DNA of 64,000 nt. Source: Plectrocnemia conspersa (Eukaryota; Arthropoda; Insecta; Trichoptera; Polycentropodidae). The position numbers and the translations under genes are program-made. The notes beneath the pieces are model-generated. The model searched no databases, was not told where the DNA came from, and saw nothing but the letters and a program-made list of their open reading frames with translations. Shown here in pieces: positions 59,201 through 64,000 of this stretch. The stretch covers positions 496,001-560,000 of the forward strand of contig VTFK01000049.1 of the NCBI GenBank assembly GCA_009617715.1, given 5' to 3'. Every line of letters begins with the position of its first letter. Position 1 is the stretch's first letter.

Positions 59201-61552
59201 CGCTACATCTGTACAGATAACTTGGCGTCCGTTTACGGCAGATGAATTGATGTATATCGACGGAATTCAACTAAGGTATTAAAATAAAATAAATTTCTAG
59301 TTGATTCATAACTATATGATACTGTACACAAAGTTGTTGCCACGAAGATATGATAACTAAATTTAAATATAAAATTACATGCTGATTTAATCTGATTCTT
59401 AAGTATTTTCTAAATTTCTCATTTTTATAATGAATTTATTTTTAAAATACTGAAATTATTTTCATGAGCAATTATAATATACTATGATACATACTAGTAC
59501 ATTTGAAACTCAATTAAAGTTAATTATTGGACTCTACGTTATAATTACTGTTCTTTAAAGTAATAGTTATGTCTTCTTTGGTACATTTTTGGTAAAATAT
59601 GCAACTTTTTATTGATAGAAAAATAATAATGATATAATTAGCTCAAAAATAACTTATTGTCGTGACTTTTAGTGTCAGATAATTTATCTAAGTCAATATA
59701 TTTTTTCAGATACCGTGAAATTGACGGCAAACTATTTTCCGGAACTCCGTTGATCCACAGAGTCGTCACTTCTTCCCTACTCGAAGGCTTGAAGCCTAAT
59801 ACTTCTTACGAAGTCGGTATATATTTCATTCCGTTTTTGGGTCAACACACAGAACTGCAAAGTCCTAGAATGCTACGATTCAACACTTCCGTTCAGACGG
59901 GTTTGTGATATAACACTTATCTATAATATGCGTAATAGCTTGTAACATATAATTTATGAGATATACATACATTTTAGATATGTACGACTGGAGCGTTGAT
60001 ATTGATATCAAAGACATTACTCCTTGGAGTCTGATGATTAAATGGAACGGAGTGCCGAGACCTGCTGAGAGATTTGTTCATGTTTACCGAGCAGTTTGGA
60101 GAGCTGAAGCCTCTCGATTAGATGCCAGTACATTCCTTTTGCCAATACACGATGCGCCTCAGGAGGTCAACATAACTAACCTCACTCCTGGAACAAAGTA
60201 AATATTCATTATTTCATTTTGTGTAGCAATACTAATATAGTTTTGTAGTTTCTTGGAGCAAAAATATAAATTCCACAATAATAAAGTAGCTGGATTTATG
60301 TATATATAAAATTAAATGGAAATGGAATGAAGTTCTGAAGCAATTTTCTGGCTTATGTATATCAATAAAGGAAGGAGATCAACGTCCCCACAATTTCTCG
60401 ATATTTTATCAATCTAGATAATTTGGATAGAGCAAATATCTTACTAGGCTCTTTAGTAGTTGATTTCGTTCGAGATTGTATAAGGCTAAATTGTATTTGT
60501 GCCATCGCAGTGGAAACACTTGGTTATCTAGCGTTTATGAATTTGCAGTAAGACTTACAATAAATGAGAATCGAGCGAAGCACATCTAAATCGAATTTTG
60601 ATCAATAGGACAGCGTAAAAAACAATTATCCCTTCTCAGAAGTTAAAAATCCACGTCAAAAGCAATAAAATCGTGCCGTCGCCGTGGTAGTGGGTACGCT
60701 CGGTAATCTAGCATTCATACTAATGATATTACAATTTAAATGAGGAACATATAAACTGAATTTTGCCCAATAGAAGAGTACAAAAAACAATTATCCCTTT
60801 TCAGAAGTCAAAAATTCACGTCAAAACAATAAAATCGTATGGGAACTGCGATGGCACCGACACGATTTTATCGCTTTTGATGTGAATTTTTTACTACTGG
60901 GAAGTTTTTACTTCACTTTTAAATGACGTTCACGATTAAATGATCTTTATTTGCCATTTATTTATATGGAAAAAGATATATGCAATTATATGTACAGTGT
61001 TATGTTATAGTATACATATGTATTAATATTAAATATTTCTTTAATTTTAGATATCGCATATGGTTGGAGTTGTTCATGACTAACGGTAAAATTAAAAATA
61101 GTAACGTTAAAGATATTCTAACGAGACCTGGTAAACCGATACCTGAAGCTGCTCTCACACATGAAGGTATGTCACAAGTTGTAAATTCTGCTTTATAATT
61201 GAAATGTTACTTTAACTTACATATCTTTTAGGAAAACAATTGGATAGTGCACCGCGTGGAGATTATTATAGTTCATTAGTGGTAGTGGCTATATTGGCCG
61301 CTTTAGGAGCTATGTGTTCATTAGTTTTATTGTTAGTTCTTCTGAGACGTCACCGTACAGCTTCGGCGCCAATCTGCGGTCCTACTCCGACTCCTAGGGC
61401 TAATGCCGCATTACCTCCTTACGATAGTCCGACGTACAAGTTGGATTTACACCAAGAAACGATGGGTGAGTCTTTTAATCGCTTGTGTTTATAAAATTTT
61501 AAGATGAACTATATATTTACTGATTTTCTTATTACATGTTTCAGACCTTTGA
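41258..61552 (+). CDS. VWC/FN3 single-pass cell-surface receptor
   Basis: Resembles insect proteins annotated as putative epidermal cell surface receptor; ligand and role unknown to me. Exons: 41258-41321, 47038-47456, 47576-47762, 47835-47949, 51482-51641, 52829-53207, 53430-53655, 54019-54227, 54944-55750, 58625-58805, 58866-59067, 59139-59275, 59710-59900, 59978-60197, 61051-61166, 61232-61465, 61545-61552. All phases agree; 1284 aa. Signal peptide about 1-19 (LFAIVLAAN); Ser/Asp-rich region 22-150; VWC modules near 152-223 and 225-275 (GC.E.C.CE..G.VAC, DPCC); a beta-rich segment near 346-420; two further Cys-rich modules near 432-586 ([31 protein letters not shown]); an Asn/Pro/Gln-rich linker 587-855 on one 807-bp exon; FN3-like segments about 868-1195 ([33 protein letters not shown]); TM about 1219-1241; 43-aa tail with [13 protein letters not shown], a PPxY-type WW ligand. 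3' UTR to AATAAA near 62235 or 62259. Confidence 0.9.
42985..43315. repeat. R1 hairpin repeat
   Basis: Minus-oriented arm (CACGTCAAAAGCAATAAAAT, 43000-43190 region) and plus-oriented arm (ACACGATTCTATTGCTTTTG, TCTGAGAAGTGATAATTG, 43205-43255) form an inverted pair. Confidence 0.75.
46440..46641. mobile_element. TTAA-flanked piggyBac-like MITE
   Basis: TTAA at 46436-46439 and 46642-46645. Ends CCCTTTGACCGCGG and CCGCGGTGAATGGG are inverted repeats with two differences. 202 bp, no coding capacity. Confidence 0.82.
47995..48775 (-). pseudogene. Mariner relic in receptor intron
   Basis: Ends AAAATAATAAGGGTAC (about 47996) and GTACCCCTATTATTTTA (about 48752-48768) are inverted repeats. On the minus strand, broken frames contain [24 protein letters not shown] residues (about 48455-48400), an [15 protein letters not shown] piece (about 48300), and a [15 protein letters not shown] then LFRSMQH-like piece (about 48245-48190), the last catalytic-Asp region of mariner. 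Truncated and inactivated. Confidence 0.75.
48825..49690. repeat. Composite R2-R3 repeat with a Tc1-like end
   Basis: R2 at about 48825-48985 (G run near 48831, C run near 48943), then R3 at about 49000-49690. Inside R3, AAGTGGTCCAATTATTTTGTCAC (49373-49395) is the same end sequence as the Tc1-like relic at 24857-26016. A local inverted repeat of AATCTAATTTCATTGAT lies at about 49416-49473. Confidence 0.78.
49781..50031. mobile_element. Small MITE with 15-bp inverted ends
   Basis: AACACATTATGGTCC at 49781-49795 and GGACCGTAATGTGTT at 50017-50031 are inverted repeats with one change. The left flank reads TTAA at the junction; a full TTAA duplication is not preserved on the right. Confidence 0.65.
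50174..50222. repeat. AT-rich hairpin
   Basis: GTTTTTTAATTTGCTT and AAGCAAATTAAAAAAC form a 16-bp stem with a short loop. Lies in a receptor intron. Confidence 0.6.
50223..51481. other. Receptor intron, AT-rich
   Basis: The remainder of the 3.5-kb intron before exon 51482 holds no recognised feature. Confidence 0.5.
51995..52625. repeat. Composite R1-R2 repeat in receptor intron
   Basis: R1 as a hairpin (about 52005-52475) with minus-type arms first and plus-type arms after the centre, then R2 (about 52490-52615) with a C run. The centre contains a perfect 37-bp palindrome at 52234-52270. Confidence 0.8.
55751..58624. other. Receptor intron of 2.9 kb
   Basis: AT-rich and non-coding; includes the inverted composite repeat at 56635-57260. 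Nothing else recognised. Confidence 0.6.
56635..57260 (-). repeat. Composite R3-R2 repeat, inverted
   Basis: Complement of the arrangement at 37.7 and 48.8 kb: R3 (56640-57065; TTTGGGTTTGAACATCAAAT, CTACCGGTGAAAGTATGATT) then R2 (57100-57255; AGGGACGTTATTTTTAGCC on one side, TTAAATGACGTCC on the other). Confidence 0.78.
60490..60900. repeat. R1 repeat copies in receptor intron
   Basis: Two copies in the minus sense (AACAATTATCCCTTCTCAGA at about 60622, and again at about 60787 with one change), each with CACGTCAAAA(GC)AATAAAATCG, and a short plus-sense part (ACACGATTTTATCGCTTTTG, 60859). Confidence 0.75.
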
Positions 61553-62470
61553 CAATTAAAGAACAACAAAAACAAAGACTGCCACGAAATGGCCGTATTT
61601 TCAACAAATAACAAGCAAGTGCAGTGAAAGTTGACTTTATTGACAATATAAGTGAAAGTGTGCCTTATGAACTCTTAAGATAGTTTATTGTACATATCGT
61701 AAAAGCATATTACTGTGTTATATTTAATTAATTAACGTTTTGTTACATAAAATGTATAATTCTGACGAAGCAAAAGTGCCTTTGTAACTTGTATAATAGC
61801 TATGATTCTCTAATATTATTTGTAAATAAGCTGGATAGGTATTTAGTTGTAAATATTTATGTATTGTGAATATAAAAATAGTGCTGGAATCTATCAAATG
61901 CAGGATACGTTTGTAATAGTTGATTAATCGAGTACCAAATATTATATGTTAACTTTGTTTCAATTTTTGTTACATTTTTATAGGTTAGATTGAGTGTTTT
62001 TTTTTATGTTTCTTTTCGTTCATTGTAGTGATATTATTTATTTTTTTACAACTATATTTTTATAATAAGAAAAGCAATAATTTTTAACATTTATTCTGCT
62101 TAGTCGTGTGATTTTAGATGAAATCATGAGCCATAACGTGTTTGGAAATTTGATGCTAAAAAACAATGCGTATAATCCAACGAAACGTTTAATGAGTGTT
62201 CCTAACTGTTGCGTTTGTTAAATATGCTAAAATTAATAAATTGTACAATACAAATTAAATAAATTTATATATTTTTGGAATCTTTTATATTACTTATTAT
62301 CGACCTTTTTAACAAAAACATAATCTTTGTCTTTTATATTGAATTACTTACTGAAGTATTTGATAGACAATTATGTATGATTTCTAAAGGTTTAAAAAAT
62401 ACTATATATCCAAATATGGATTCTGAATTAAATTCCAAGTAGGAATTATTATATTTTTATAAAATACAAA

Positions 62471-63458
62471 TTAGGGTAAAATAGATAATCCAGATACTTC
62501 AGAGATCCAGTCGAGATATTTTGCCACTCTTGTGAATACCGGAGGCCATCCTGTTTCACATCCCAATTCCATTGTGAACGATGCGATTCCAATCTAAAAT
62601 AATACAATAATTATTATCAATAAAATCAGAGATTTTTATCCTTATCTTTAATTATCAAAACAAGTACCTGAGTCATTCTTCCTTTGTGCAAGAGCGTTAG
62701 AGGTCCTCCAAAATCACCCTGAATAAAAAAACTTGTTAATTGGAATATAGACGAAGGTGAAAAGACTTTATACTAGCTTTTGAGATATAATCTACTTATG
62801 TGAAAAATATAATATAACATACTGAGCATATGCTCTTTTTGTCAGCTCCGTTAGTGCAAATTTGATTGTCTTTTATAGTTCCTTGGAATCTGATATTGCA
62901 CTTTGAATTAGTGATGACTTTCATTCTTGTTTCTTGCAAAACAGCAGACACACTGCCGCCTGATAAAAGTATTTATTTCTAGTTAATTTCTATGTCATTA
63001 TAAAAAAGAATTTAAATTAATTATTACCGTCAGACGTTTTACCCCAGCCTGCTACAGTAGCTTCCAAATTATTAAAGCTGCTACCCACTGAGCTCTGGGG
63101 TGGCAAATATACGACTTGTACATTATCTGAAATATATCATAATTTTTAAACAAGCTCTTGAAGATGTAATTATGTTATAAAATATATATGTACTTGTGAT
63201 TTCAACTTCTCCGGGCAATTTGATGAGTGCCAAATCGTTTTCCAAGTTTTTAGGATTGAAGTTAGGATGTATATAGATAGCCGATGAATGGACTTCAAGT
63301 TTGTCTTCGTCATCGTCAATGTTATGAGCTCCAAGGACTACGTTCAATGTAGTCTTTCCGTCTCCGACACATTGAGCCGCAGTTAGGATAAAGTTTCTCT
63401 TGATGAGTGACCCTCCGCACATAGACGTTTTGTCATCTTTATTCAGAAAAATGCCAAC
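62471..63458 (-). CDS. Chymotrypsin-fold serine protease homologue (inactive), 5' partial
   Basis: Minus-strand exons: 63458-63194, 63126-63028, 62959-62823, 62718-62668, 62593-62471, all in phase, about 225 codons, ending SILP then TAA. The 5' exon(s) lie beyond the window. Recognisable S1-fold order: MCGGSLIKRNFILTAAQC, ENDLALIKLP, ATVAGWGKTSDG, KSICSGDFGGPLTL, ELGCETGWPPVFTRVAKYLD. The catalytic His of TAAHC is Gln, and the Ser of GDSGGP is Phe; the Asp (NDLAL) is kept. The domain therefore cannot work as a serine protease by the normal mechanism. Its brachyurin/chymotrypsin-like C-terminus (IGIASF..LGCE.GWP.VFTRV) suggests descent from a digestive or venom-type protease. It lies tail-to-tail with the receptor gene, about 0.9 kb from stop to stop. 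Confidence 0.9.
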
Positions 63459-63554
63459 CTAAGCAAATATAATATATTAAAGTAATTGTTTTGCCATAAA
63501 GATAAGATAACTGAATTTATATGTAAAATTACATGATTATTTTAACCTTATCTT

Positions 63555-63950
63555 TAGTTAAATTTTAAGAACAATCCAGTGAAAATGTATTTTCACTGGC
63601 ATTCGAGCGAAATCACATTGAAATACATTCTCACCGATAGATATGTATTTCTACTAGTAAAAACTTTATTTATCTGACAGGTGCTAGTGAAATTATAAGC
63701 TGCTTTAAACTGTCATTTGAAAAGCGTGAAACATGTAAAAAGTTGTGGTCTTCAACTGACATTATTTATCAACGTTATGTTCATGAACGCCATCAGCAAA
63801 TATCGTTTCATAAAATAGCTGTAAAGGCCAAAATGTTTTGTGAATAAATACATTTTCAATGATATAGACCAGTGAAATTATATTTATACTAGTGAAAATA
63901 TAACTTCACTGAAAAATACACATTCACTGTAACATGTATACAAATACTAA
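63555..63950. repeat. R3 repeat in pseudoprotease intron
   Basis: CAGTGAAAATGTATTTTCAC at 63581, ACTAGTAAAAACTTTATTTATCTGACAGGTGCTAG (split over 63655-63690), and ACTAGTGAAAATATAACTTC at 63890 match the R3 family. Located in the intron upstream of exon 63458. Confidence 0.72.
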
Positions 63951-64000
63951 GGGTTATAATAACTTATTTTCTGATAATTGATAACTATCGTCATCATATT

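Noticed and set aside
1..64000. CRISPR arrays, bacterial operons, rRNA genes
   Set aside because: No regularly spaced direct repeats with unique spacers, no rRNA sequence and no bacterial gene organisation; spliced animal genes throughout.

Overview
The window is nuclear DNA of an animal, almost certainly an insect: genes are split by many short GT-AG introns, the sequence is AT-rich, and it carries mariner, Tc1-like, piggyBac-like, hAT-type and LINE/SINE debris. The gene set (kindlin, clip-domain protease, glycerol kinase, CREBZF-type bZIP, VWC/FN3 receptor, chymotrypsin-fold pseudoprotease) fits insects. I cannot assign an order.

Layout. 1-1538: repeats upstream of, and probably intronic to, kindlin. 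1539-6982 (+): kindlin/fermitin without its first coding exon, with a 1.28 kb mariner in one intron. 7.0-13.5 kb: non-coding DNA with several MITEs, a TTAA-flanked element, a tRNA-type SINE and a mariner relic. 13639-14208 (-): a one-exon CREBZF-like bZIP gene. 15-19.5 kb: MITEs, two abutting TTAA-flanked elements and LINE fragments. 19653-22345 (-): a 9-exon clip-domain serine protease of 387 aa. 24130-27730 (+): a 12-exon glycerol-kinase-family gene of 578 aa with a Tc1-like relic in an intron. 27.8-41.1 kb: long non-coding stretch full of repeats, perhaps holding the upstream promoter of the next gene. 41258-61552 (+): a 17-exon gene for a 1284-aa single-pass receptor with a signal peptide, four VWC-type modules, an Asn/Pro/Gln-rich linker and three FN3-like segments. 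62471-63458 (-): the 3' part of a chymotrypsin-fold gene lacking two catalytic residues, cut by the window edge.

The genes do not form a pathway; this is ordinary insect gene order. The most notable observations are: (i) a glycerol-kinase-like protein with intact glycerol-site motifs but a rewritten phosphate loop and an altered adenosine motif; (ii) a pseudoprotease with His to Gln and Ser to Phe changes; (iii) a clip protease with an intact triad but an atypical activation site; (iv) a modular repeat family (called R1, R2 and R3 here) whose blocks recur together across the whole window. Exon borders were read by eye from splice signals and kept only where the frame was continuous.
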